IMG/VR virus record: IMGVR_UViG_3300032156_000001
Coordinates: 62,001-126,000 of that record
DNA: 64,000 nt
Strand: one strand, 5' to 3'
DNA from: a virus
The notes below the pieces were generated by a model. That model saw nothing but the letters and a program-made list of their open reading frames with translations. It ran no database searches and was not told the origin of the DNA. This document shows positions 51,951 to 61,700 of this stretch, piece by piece (positions within the stretch are counted from its first letter, which is position 1; every line of letters starts with the position of its first letter). A program made the position numbers and the translations under genes.

Positions 51951-52784
51951 ATGGCGGAGGAAAAACCCATGCGAAAAGCCCTTCTTGTTGGCATCAACCA
52001 GTACAGCGCGCCGTACGCGCTGCAGGGCTGCGTCAACGACGTCATGGCGATGCGCAGCCTGCTGCGCGACTACCTGGGCTTCCCGGCGTCGGGCATCCTG
52101 ATCCTGAAGGACAAGCAGGCGACCACGAGGAACATCCTGAACGGCCTGAGGTGGCTGGCCAACATCAACGCCGGCGGCATCGCCCTGTTCCACTATTCCG
52201 GTCACGGCGCGCAGGTGCTCACCAGCGACCCCGGCGAGCCGGACGGATTGGCCGAGTGCATCTGCCCGGTCGACTTCAACTGGACGCCGCAGCGCATGAT
52301 CACCGACAAGCAGCTTGTCGCGGCGCTGGCGTTGCTGCCGTCCACCGCGGCTACGAACTGGTTGTCGGATTCCTGCCATGCGGGAGGACTGGACGAGACC
52401 GACCGCGGCGCCAAATCGCTCGCGACCGACAAGCGGACCCTGCGGCACATGATACTGCCGCCTGCCATGGCCGCCGAGGTGGAGCGCCTGAGGAAGAAGA
52501 AAAAGACCAAGGTGCGGACGATGGCGAAGTCGCTGAAGGCGGCGGAACTGGCCGTAGGCTTCATGGCGGCCTGCAGGGCCAACCAGACGGCGTCCGACAC
52601 GTACGAGGACGGTCGGTGGTGCGGCGCGTTCACGTGGGCGTTCCTGAAGGCCGTGAAGGCCAATACCCGCGCGGCGCTGACCGACCTCTGCGCGACCACG
52701 CGTTCGACCCTGTCGAAGGCGCGCTACTCGCAGGCCCCGCAGGTGGAAGGCACGAGGATCGACAAGCCGTTCCTGTCCTGGTGA
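51951..52784 (+). CDS. Caspase-like (C14/metacaspase family) protein
   Basis: The 277-residue protein has the catalytic dyad in HYSGHGAQ (His85) and SDSCHAGG (Cys142), an N-terminal strand ALLVGINQY followed by GCVNDV, and conserved C14 strand order. There is no obvious prodomain or effector domain. Caspase-fold proteases act in bacterial immunity and programmed death; a phage copy could process virion proteins or interfere with host defence. ATG 51951 follows GGGGGAACGG; ATG 51933 is an alternative. It has its own promoter and is followed by a holin-like gene. Confidence 0.8.
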   Translation: MAEEKPMRKALLVGINQYSAPYALQGCVNDVMAMRSLLRDYLGFPASGILILKDKQATTRNILNGLRWLANINAGGIALFHYSGHGAQVLTSDPGEPDGLAECICPVDFNWTPQRMITDKQLVAALALLPSTAATNWLSDSCHAGGLDETDRGAKSLATDKRTLRHMILPPAMAAEVERLRKKKKTKVRTMAKSLKAAELAVGFMAACRANQTASDTYEDGRWCGAFTWAFLKAVKANTRAALTDLCATTRSTLSKARYSQAPQVEGTRIDKPFLSW

Positions 52785-52798
52785 CGGAAGGAGGTCCG

Positions 52799-53050
52799 AT
52801 GGCGACCGCGCTGAACGCCGGCCGCGGCTTCACGAGCCGCAAGTTCATCGTAGTCATCGTGGCGCTGGTGTGCTTCACCGTCCTGGCGTACTCGATGATC
52901 ATGCCGATAGAGCTGTACGCGGACCTGGTGACGTGGCTGCTGATCGCGTACATGGCCGTCGAGGGCGGCGGGGACGCCATCAGCCGCACGAAATGGGCCC
53001 GGCCGACGGAGCTGATGCCGCCCAAGGACGCGCCGCCGCCCAAGCCTTGA
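52799..53050 (+). CDS. Holin-like small membrane protein
   Basis: The 83-residue product has two hydrophobic segments (residues ~15-36 and ~40-55) and a charged, Pro-rich tail. ATG 52799 follows GGAAGGAGG. Length and two-TM layout fit class II holins, but no specific family is seen. It is 14 bases after the caspase-like gene. Confidence 0.5.
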   Translation: MATALNAGRGFTSRKFIVVIVALVCFTVLAYSMIMPIELYADLVTWLLIAYMAVEGGGDAISRTKWARPTELMPPKDAPPPKP

Positions 53051-53075
53051 CTTTTCGGCACCGCGCGCGAACAAT
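53047..53075 (+). promoter_or_regulatory. Sigma-70-like promoter
   Basis: The -35 TTGACT (53047-53052) and -10 AACAAT (53070-53075) are 17 bases apart. The -35 overlaps the preceding stop. It should drive the unit that ends with the RNA polymerase gene. Confidence 0.65.
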
Positions 53076-53104
53076 GCGGGGGGACGACAAAGGAGGCCGA
53101 CGCC

Positions 53105-53986
53105 ATGCCGTTCAAGTCGAAGTCGCAGTGGCATAAGTTCTTCGCGATGGCCAACCGCGGGGAGATCTCCGAGGGAAAGGCGAAAGAGTGGGCAGAAGAG
53201 ACCAAGACGCCCTTCAAGAGCCTGCCGGAAAAGAAGAAGGAGAAGGCCGAGAAGAAGTCCGCCGCCGACGTCTCCAGGGCCGCCCAGATAGCGGAAGGCA
53301 CGCCGATGGAGAAGAAGGAGCACGGTGTCGGCACCGCCGCGGCCAGGCAGATCGCTACCGATCACGTCGATGAGCATCCCGGCAAGGATGTCTACGGCGA
53401 GTTGAAGAAAGTGGACGCGAAGCTGGAGAAGAAGGAGGCGAGCCAAGTGGACAACTTCGAGAAGGTGCGCGCGCTGCTGGCCAAGGCGGCCGAAGGCCTG
53501 ATGCCCGAACAGGAAGACGGCGTCACGGGGTCCATGGGGCCCGGGGCCGCCGCGCCGGGTATCTGGTCGCAGCTGGCGCAGGCGCTCGGCGGGGCCGGCG
53601 AGTCCATCAAGGGCATGGCCAGCAAGGGCCTCGGGTTCGCGAAGAGCCTGCCCGGCAAGTTCGAGGCGATGCCCGGCTGGCAGAAAGGCCTGGCGGGGGC
53701 CGGCGTCGGCGGAGCGGGAGTGCTCGGCGGGGTCGGCCTGTACAGCCTGATCCGGCACATCCTGGCCAACCGCGCGGAGAAGGAAGGCGCGGCGCACGAC
53801 CTGCCCTGCGGCGGCTTCGCGGACGGCTTCCTGTCCTACTGCATCGATAACAAGCTGACCGACGACCAGACGCTGGAGCTGCTCGAGAAGGGCGCGGCGC
53901 TGGAAGGGCCGGCCGGCGAGGAGCTCGTCGACCTGGCCGGCCAGTTGGCCAAGGTGGGCATGCAGAAGGCGGCGGAGACGAAGTGA
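53105..53986 (+). CDS. Virion-like protein with N-terminal PFKSKSQ motif
   Basis: The 293-residue protein begins MPFKSKSQWHKFFAM, followed by EWAEET. This is a motif frequent in small phage and plasmid proteins. After a Lys/Glu-rich helical linker comes a Gly/Ala-rich stretch with a hydrophobic segment near residues ~198-222 and a helical end. ATG 53105 follows AAAGGAGG. A head- or ejection-type role is possible. Confidence 0.55.
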   Translation: MPFKSKSQWHKFFAMANRGEISEGKAKEWAEETKTPFKSLPEKKKEKAEKKSAADVSRAAQIAEGTPMEKKEHGVGTAAARQIATDHVDEHPGKDVYGELKKVDAKLEKKEASQVDNFEKVRALLAKAAEGLMPEQEDGVTGSMGPGAAAPGIWSQLAQALGGAGESIKGMASKGLGFAKSLPGKFEAMPGWQKGLAGAGVGGAGVLGGVGLYSLIRHILANRAEKEGAAHDLPCGGFADGFLSYCIDNKLTDDQTLELLEKGAALEGPAGEELVDLAGQLAKVGMQKAAETK

Positions 53987-54357
53987 CGCCGGCCAGGATC
54001 CTCTCCTACAAGGCCGGCTTCCTGCGCAAGCTCGCGGAAGCCGGCGTCCTGCCCTCCGAGGCCATGGCCGCCGTGAAGGTAGCGGCGGGCAAGCCGGAGG
54101 GCGGCGGGGGCGGCATGCCGTCCATAAGCAAGGCGCTCGGCCAGCTGGCGTCCCTGGCGCCGTCGGCCGTGAAGGGGACCGCCGCGGTGGCCGTCGGCGC
54201 ACCCTTGGCCCTGGGCGCCGGCGCGGGCGCGCTGGACGCCGTCATGGACGCGCCGGTGCTCGACGCGGACATGCTGCACAAGATGGAGCTCATGGCCGCG
54301 TACCGGCAGGCGACGAAGGAGATCCTTAACCGGCAGGCGGCGCGCAAGGGCGGGTAG
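53983..54357 (+). CDS. Small Ala/Gly-rich protein
   Basis: A GTG overlapping the previous stop gives a 124-residue protein with an N-terminal helix, a Gly-rich turn and a hydrophobic Ala/Gly segment near residues 62-90. It resembles the C-terminal part of its upstream neighbour in composition. No family is recognised. Confidence 0.55.
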   Translation: MTPARILSYKAGFLRKLAEAGVLPSEAMAAVKVAAGKPEGGGGGMPSISKALGQLASLAPSAVKGTAAVAVGAPLALGAGAGALDAVMDAPVLDADMLHKMELMAAYRQATKEILNRQAARKGG

Positions 54358-54372
54358 CCGCGAAGGAGCGAC

Positions 54373-54822
54373 ATGCCTGACGAGCCGTCCGCGGCCAGCA
54401 GCAGCGCGGAACAGGAAGTGCGGCCCGTCGGCGTCGCCGAAAGCGCCGACTCCCTTCCCGATGAAGTCGAGCGCCCGCCGCTCCCTGCGCACCTGCTCGA
54501 TCCCGCCAACGTGCTCGGCAAGGAATCCGTCCTGCCCGGCATGGACGGCCTGCCGTTCAGGGGGCCGATCCCCGACCTGCGCGAGACGGACCCCGACCAC
54601 ATGCGCCCGCAGGTGGGTTACGGGGCGCACGTGCAGCTGTTCGTGCTGAGCAAGCCGAAGGACTTGGCGTATTACCAGCAGGTGATCCAGCTCATGGCGA
54701 ACGGGTTCGCGGTGATGGGCGCCGAGGACAGGGTCTACGATAAGGACATCAAGTCGTGGCGGATACTGCTGCGCTGGTACGAGCAGTTCGCCACCATGAA
54801 GCCGAGGGGCATGGTCCCGTAG
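54373..54822 (+). CDS. Unknown 149-residue protein
   Basis: ATG 54373 follows AAGGAGCGAC. The N-terminal 60 residues are acidic, Pro/Ser-rich and likely disordered. The second half is a compact alpha/beta domain. No family is recognised. Confidence 0.55.
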   Translation: MPDEPSAASSSAEQEVRPVGVAESADSLPDEVERPPLPAHLLDPANVLGKESVLPGMDGLPFRGPIPDLRETDPDHMRPQVGYGAHVQLFVLSKPKDLAYYQQVIQLMANGFAVMGAEDRVYDKDIKSWRILLRWYEQFATMKPRGMVP

Positions 54823-54830
54823 GGGGCGCC

Positions 54831-55754
54831 GTGGGAAAGATAGCCGAACGGCTGATAGCGATGGGCCTGGCCAAGAAGGCCGAACCGCCCGACTGGGAGG
54901 GCCGCCTGTCGGAGCAGGAGGACCGCCTTCGCCAGATCATGCCGCCGTCGAGGGACGAGGCGCAGGCGGAGGCCAAGACGCGCATCGACGCCATGCGCCG
55001 CAAGGCGTACATCCTCGGCTACGCGATGCGCGGCCAGCACGCGCCCAAGGCGGAGCAGCAGCTGGCCGAGCTGTCCGGCGCGATACAGCCGCAGCAGGAG
55101 ACCGTGGAAGTTCCGGCCGTGAAGGCCGGTGAGGACAAGAAGGCACTGCTGGGCCCGATCATCGAGCCCATCCAGGCGCTGCTGCAGTCCGCGCGGCACA
55201 CGGTGCCCATGAATGCGCGGCTGGCGCTCCAGGGGCCGACGGCCGTGACCGCCGACCCCACCACGCTGCCCGGCTACGGCGCGCAGGCTTCCGGCGCGGT
55301 CGCGAGCGGCTTCCAGGAGGGCGTCGGCCACGCCACCGAGGACATGAAGAAGGACATCCACGGCAAGCTCGACACTGAGCTGGCCCAGGCGAAGACCGAG
55401 TTCGAGGCCGCCATGGCCAGCGAGACCGCCGGCGCCAAGGAGGCGGGCGAGCTGGGCCGGCTGCTCGACAAGGCCGCGGCGGAGAAGTCCGCCGAGGGCG
55501 AGCTGAACAAGCTGCTCAACCTCTACCTGGCTGCGGCGGGCCTCGTCGGCGCCGCCGGCCACGCCGCCGGGCGCAGCGCCGTGGCGGGCAGGCTGCCGGA
55601 ATACGCGCGCGCCAAGGCGATCAAGGACCTGGCGCGCCAGCGCACGCAGGAGGCGCCGGTCCTCATCGCGCCGCAGAAGGAGCTCGCCCTGGACGAACCC
55701 GACGCCGGCGAAGAGGAACCCGAGCCGGCCGTCACGCAGCCGGTAACGGCATGA
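54831..55754 (+). CDS. Unknown helical protein before the polymerase gene
   Basis: The 307-residue protein uses GTG 54831. It is Ala/Glu-rich, mostly helical, with coiled-coil stretches (residues ~170-245), one weakly hydrophobic helix and an acidic Pro tail. It is 10 bases from the polymerase gene, so co-expressed with it. A virion role is possible. Confidence 0.55.
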   Translation: MGKIAERLIAMGLAKKAEPPDWEGRLSEQEDRLRQIMPPSRDEAQAEAKTRIDAMRRKAYILGYAMRGQHAPKAEQQLAELSGAIQPQQETVEVPAVKAGEDKKALLGPIIEPIQALLQSARHTVPMNARLALQGPTAVTADPTTLPGYGAQASGAVASGFQEGVGHATEDMKKDIHGKLDTELAQAKTEFEAAMASETAGAKEAGELGRLLDKAAAEKSAEGELNKLLNLYLAAAGLVGAAGHAAGRSAVAGRLPEYARAKAIKDLARQRTQEAPVLIAPQKELALDEPDAGEEEPEPAVTQPVTA

Positions 55755-55764
55755 GGAGGGGCGG

Positions 55765-58700
55765 ATGCCCGACAGCGACCTTCCGCTCGGCCTCCCGGCC
55801 GCCCAGCCGCTCCAGTTGCGCCGCTTCGACGACCACCACGCCGCGCGCGTCAATATCCTGAACGGCGTCGTGTCGGCGCTGCAGGAGAAGTATCCCGTCG
55901 AGAACGAGCGGTACAGGTTGGAGCTTTCCGGCCTGCACTACAAGCAGCCCAACAGCTACTCGCTGGAGGAGCAGAAGAAGGCGATCATCCACGGCGACTC
56001 GCTGCACGCCAAGCTGCACGGCACGTGGGCGCTGATTGACAAGGCCAGCGGCAAGCCGGTAGACACCAAGGAGACCGTCGTGGCGCACGTGCCGTGGCTG
56101 ACCGAGCGCGGCACGCTCATCCACAACGGGTCCGAGTATTTAATAAGTTCGCAATTCCGTTTGAAGCCCGGCGTCTACTCGCGCATGAAGGACAACGGCA
56201 TCCTGGAGGCCCACGTCAACGTGAAGCCCGGGACCGGGCCGTCCTTCCGCGTCTACATGGAGCCGGAGACCGGCGTGTTCCGCATGGCGGTCGGGCAGTC
56301 CACGCTGAAGCTCTACCCGATCCTGCGATCCATGGGCGTGTCCGACAAGGAGCTGCGCGACGCCTGGGGCGAGGAGCTGCTGCACAAGAACGTCGAGGCC
56401 GAGGACCCGCGCGCGGTAGGCCGCGCGTTCGCGAAGCTGGTCGAGAAGCCCGTCGAGGAAGGGCACCCGACGATCGTGTCTGCCGCGATGCCGGAGCTGC
56501 CGAAGGCGGCCAGCGAGACGCCCGAGACGGTCAAGAAGCTGCAGAAGATCGTCGATGCGCACAAACTTAAAGGCGGATATGGCGACGTTGCCTGGGACGA
56601 GGAGACCGGCGAGACCCACCTGTCCGTCGGCGACTGGCACGAGCAGGAAGACTATGCCGGGCTTGAGAAGGCCATCAAGGCCGTCCCGGGCGTGAAGAAG
56701 TTCCAGGTCGAGGCGGAAATAGGTCCGCCCGACGGCTGGTGGGCCGTCAACCACGGTCGTGAGCCGAAGATCTGGCACAAGCCGAAGCCGCGCGATCCCG
56801 AGCAGGAAGCCGCATTCATGGCCAGCCTCGACGGGCCGCCGCTCAAGATTGTCGGGCAGACGCTCAAGGAGGCCCAGGCGCCGATCGGCCAGAAGACCAC
56901 GGACCGCAAGTGGAAGTACCTGTGGTTCCACGGCGAGCTGTACACGAACCCGCCCGACAAGGAGCACCCGGATCCGTGGGTGCTGCTGAAGGTCCACAAG
57001 GGCCTGCCGCAGGCCGCCTATGCCACGCTGAAGGGCGAGGGCGTCGACTGCGAGCCGCACTACGACGACCCGCACGTCTCCGTCCTGCGCGGCGAGGAAG
57101 TCCGCGAGCTCATAAAGAAGTATGGCGACCAGTGGCAAGGCGCGGCCAAGATCGGTCAGAAGATGCGCTTCCGCCTGAGCAAGATCGTCAGCCTCGTGCC
57201 GGGCGGCTGGCCGGAGATGGACCGCGTGTGGTTCATCGAGGTAGAGTCGCCCGAGCTGGAGGAGTACCGGAAGGACCTCGGCTTCCGCAATCTGCCGCTC
57301 CAGCCGAAGACTGGCAACGAGGTCAGGTTCCATGTCACTTTCGCCGTGAAGCCGAACGTCGCGAGCAAGGCCGCCGCGGCGCTGACCGAGCCGCCCGAGG
57401 AAGGGGCGACGGCGCCGGCGGTCAAGCCGCCCGGCGAGGAAGGCCGGAAGATCCTGCACGCGCTCCAGCAGATGGAGCTCGACCCCGACGTCACGGAGTC
57501 GACGCTAGGCGAGCGGCACGTGAACGTGACGCCGAAGATGATGGTCCGGGCGACAAAGAAGCTGCTGGGCATCCAGAAGGGGACCGAGGAGACCGACGAC
57601 CGCGACTCGCTGGCCTACCAGACGCTGCACTCGCCGGAGGACTTCTTCGCGGAGCGGATCAGGCGCGATGCCGGCGGGCTGGGCAGGCGGATGCTGTGGC
57701 ACGCGACCAGGAAGGGCAACCTCGACTACGTCCAGAGCGGCGCGCTGACGCCGCAGATGCACGCCGTCCTGCTGAGCAGCGGGCTGGCCGCCGCGGCCGA
57801 GGAAACGAACCCGCTCGAGCTGGCCGATCAGCATCATCGCGTCGTGCGCACGGGCGAGGGAGGGATGTCGTGTTATTCGGAAGATACCGAAGTGCTAACG
57901 ATAGAAGGATGGAAACACTGGGGAACCGTCGTCGCTGCTGACGAACTTGCCTGTCGGGTGAACGGTCGGTTGGAGTTCCACCGACCGACGCGTCTTTTTA
58001 GCGGCGCATATCGCGGAAAGCTCTTATCTGCCGATACCCGGGTGATCAACTACGCGGTTACTCCGGATCATAGGGTGTTCGTGTCTTGGGATACGACGAC
58101 GGCCGGCCACGAATCGGTTCGGTCTCCGTTCCGGTTTCGGCCGGCTTTCGATATCCACGGCAAAAGAGTGCGGCATTTGGTTTCCGCTGAACCGTATCTG
58201 GGTGGCAGCCGGCCGGACAAACACGTTTTGCCGCCTGCGCCCGTTGACCGGGAAAACGCAGGATCCGCGAGAAGAGAGGCACTAGAGCTTGATTTTCTGG
58301 ACTGGGTGGAGTTCCTCGGTTGCTACCTGGCTGACGGCAGTTTCAGGTACGATGGCGACCGGCACGAATACCGAACGGAAGTTGGGAAAGTCCGATCATT
58401 GAATCCTGGCGAATACGCTACGATTGACGCCGTTTTGCGCCGATTGGGATTCACTTACAGATATGAGCAGAATCGTCGGTTTATCGTTCACGGGAAACAT
58501 CTGGCACACTACTTGTCGAAGTTTGGTAAAGCATGGACGAAGTACGTGCCGGAATACGTGATGCGCGGCGATATAGAAACGCGAAAGCGTTTCTTCTTTG
58601 CCATAACGACGATGGATCACACGGCGGCGTGCCCTGGACTGTCCTTCAAATATATGTCCGCTTCACCTAAGCTGGCCGAGCAGGTGGCTTGGCTGGCTGT

Positions 58701-61700
58701 TTCTCTCGGATACGCAGTTCACTACCTGACTCGCGTCAACCACAACAGGACCAATCCGATACATGTCATTCATATTTCTGAAGCCTCGGAAAGTCTCGTC
58801 TATCGGCAACACGCCGGCTTGCAGTATCGTGAACTTGATTATGCTGGAACGGTCTATTGCGCGTCTGTTCCTGGGGAGCTGGTATTTATACGTAGACACG
58901 GAAAAACGATGTGGTGTGGCAACTCCTTAGATGCAGTCCCCGAGGAGGCCAGGGTGGTGCAGCCGTCCCACTTCGGCTTCGTCGATCCGAGCCGCGCGCC
59001 CGAATCTGCAAGAATGGGTTTGGACAGCAGGATCGCCCACGGCGCGCTGCGCGGCAGCGACGGCCAGGTCCATGCGCCGATGCTGGACCTGAAGACCGGC
59101 AAGACCGAACTAGTGTCCGCGGCGCAGGCCGTCAAGAGCGTGGTCGCGTTCCCCGGCGAGATGGCCAGGACCGGCGCCACCGCCCGCGCCATGGTGCGCG
59201 GCAAGCGCATCGAGAACGTGCCGAAGGGCGAGGTGGACTTCGAGCTGCCCCACCACGCGCACATGTTCTCCGGGGTGACGAACCTCGTCCCCATGGCCGG
59301 CGCGCTGAAGGGCGGCCGGCTCATGATGGGCGCGAAGTTCTTCAGCCAGGCGCTGCCGCTCCAGCACAGCGAGGCGCCGCTGGTCCAGAACCTGTCGCCG
59401 GACGGCCGCAGCTTCGACGAGATCATGGGCGAGAAGGTCGGCGCGGTGCGGGCGGCCAAGCGCGGCGTCGTTATCGGCATCGACAAGAACAAGGTCCTCG
59501 TCCGCGAGGAGGGCGGCGGCAAGCGCGAGTACCCGCTGTACGACAACTTCGTCTTCAACAGGCGCACCGCGATCCACAACACGCCCGCCGTCGGCATCGG
59601 CGAGACGGTCGAGCCGGGCGCGCTGCTGGCCAGGAGCAACTATACGGACGCCAAGGGCGACACGGCGGTCGGGCTGAACTTGCGGACCGCGTACATGCCG
59701 TTCAAGGGCCTGAACTACGAGGACGCCGTCGTCATCAGCGAGAGCGCCGCCCAGCGGCTCAGCTCCGAGCACATGTTCCAGCGGACGCTCGAGAAGGACG
59801 ACCGCGACATGGAGTTCGGCAAGAAGCCGTTCATGTCGGTCTTCCCGGCCAAGTACGTCAAGGACCAGCTGGGCCGGATGGACGAGCACGGCGTGGTCAG
59901 ACCCGGGACCGTCGTGAAGAAGGGCGACCCGCTGATCCTCGGCATGGAGAAGACGCGGTTCACGCACACGCACCGCGGCCACAAGCCCATCTACACCGAC
60001 GCGTCGGAGACGTGGGACCACGAGGCGGACGGCACCGTCACGGACGTGTCGCCCACCAAGGGCGGCGGCTGGAACGTCACCGTGAAGACGTACCTGCCGG
60101 CGCAGACGGGCGACAAGCTGGCCGCGCGGTTCGGCGACAAGGGCGTCATCTCCGAGGTGATGCCGGACCACCAAATGCCGCACGACTCGCAGGGCAGGCC
60201 CATCGAGCTGTGCCTGAACCCGCTGGGGGTCATCAGCCGCGGCAACCCCGCGCAGGTCTACGAGGCGCTGCTGGGCAAGATCGCCCGGAAGACCGGGCGC
60301 GCGTACGTGGTGCCGTCCTTCCGAAACGGCAGCTGGATCGACTTCGTCCAGGGCGAGCTGCGCAAGAACGGCCTGAGCGACACGGAGGACCTGACCGACC
60401 CCTCGACGGGGACGAAGATCCCCGGCGTCCTGACCGGCGAGCGCTTCATGATGAAGCTGCACCATACCGCCGAGTCGAAGGGCAAGGGCAGGGACGTCGG
60501 CAGCTACACGTCGGAGGGGCTGCCCGCCATAGGGAGCAAGCGGATAGGCCAGATGGAGACCAGCGCGCTGGTCTCGCACAACGTCATGGACGTGCTCAAG
60601 GACGCCAAGCTGGTCCGCGGCCAGAGGAACGACGACTACTGGCGCGAGTTCCGCATGGGCAACGTGCCCGCGTCGCCGCAGACGCCGCTGGTCTACAGGA
60701 AGTTCCTGGCCAGCCTCACGGGCGCCGGCATCAACGTGAAGAAGGAGGGCAACAAGCTCAACCTGTTCGCCCTGACGGACAAGGACGTCGACAAGCTCAG
60801 CGCCGGCGAGGTCAAGGCCCCGCATACCGTCGCCGGCAACGATCTCGCGGAGATAGAGGGCGGCCTGTTCGACAAGGGGCTAACGGGCGGGCATGGCGGT
60901 TCGCGGTGGAGCCACGTGAATCTCGACGAGCCGACGCCCAACCCCGTCATGGAGGAGCCCACTCGCAGGCTGCTCGGCATGACGCAGAAGCAGTTCGAGG
61001 CGGCCATCTCGGCGCGCGGCGGCCAGGGGATCAAGGACGCGCTCTCGAAGATGGACGTGGACCGCGAGATCACTCGGTACGAGGACGAGGTCAAGACGGG
61101 CGCGCGGTCGCGGCGCGATAACGCCGTGAAGTGCCTCGGCTATCTTGAGGCCATGCGGACGCAGGGTTACAAGCCGGAAGAGCTGGTGATGTCGAAGGTC
61201 CCCGTCCTGCCGCCGGGCATGCGCCCCATCGTCCCGTTCCAGGGCAGGCCGCTGGTGTCGGACCCGAACTATCTGTACCGCGACCTGATGCACGCGAACC
61301 AGGATCTGAAGGACGCGAAGGGCGAGCTCGGCGCGGAGCGCGCCGGCGCAGAGCGGCTACGGCTGTACAACGCCTTCAAGGCGGTGACCGGCCTGGGCGA
61401 CCCCGTGCAGGCGAAGACCCGCGAGGCCAACGTGCGCGGCCTGCTGGCGCACGTGTTCGGGACCGGCGGACCCAAGACTTCGATGTTCCAGCGTCGTGTC
61501 CTCAGCACGCCGGTGGACGTGGTCGGGCGCGCGGTCATCACGCCGAACCCGCAGCTGTCGATGGACCAGGTCGGCCTGCCCGAGGAGAAGGCCTGGACGA
61601 TCTACAGACCGTTCATAACCCGCAGGCTGATCCGGCGCGGCATGCCCGCCACCGAGGCCGCGCGCGCCGTGGCGGACAGGCACCCCACGGCGAAGAACGC

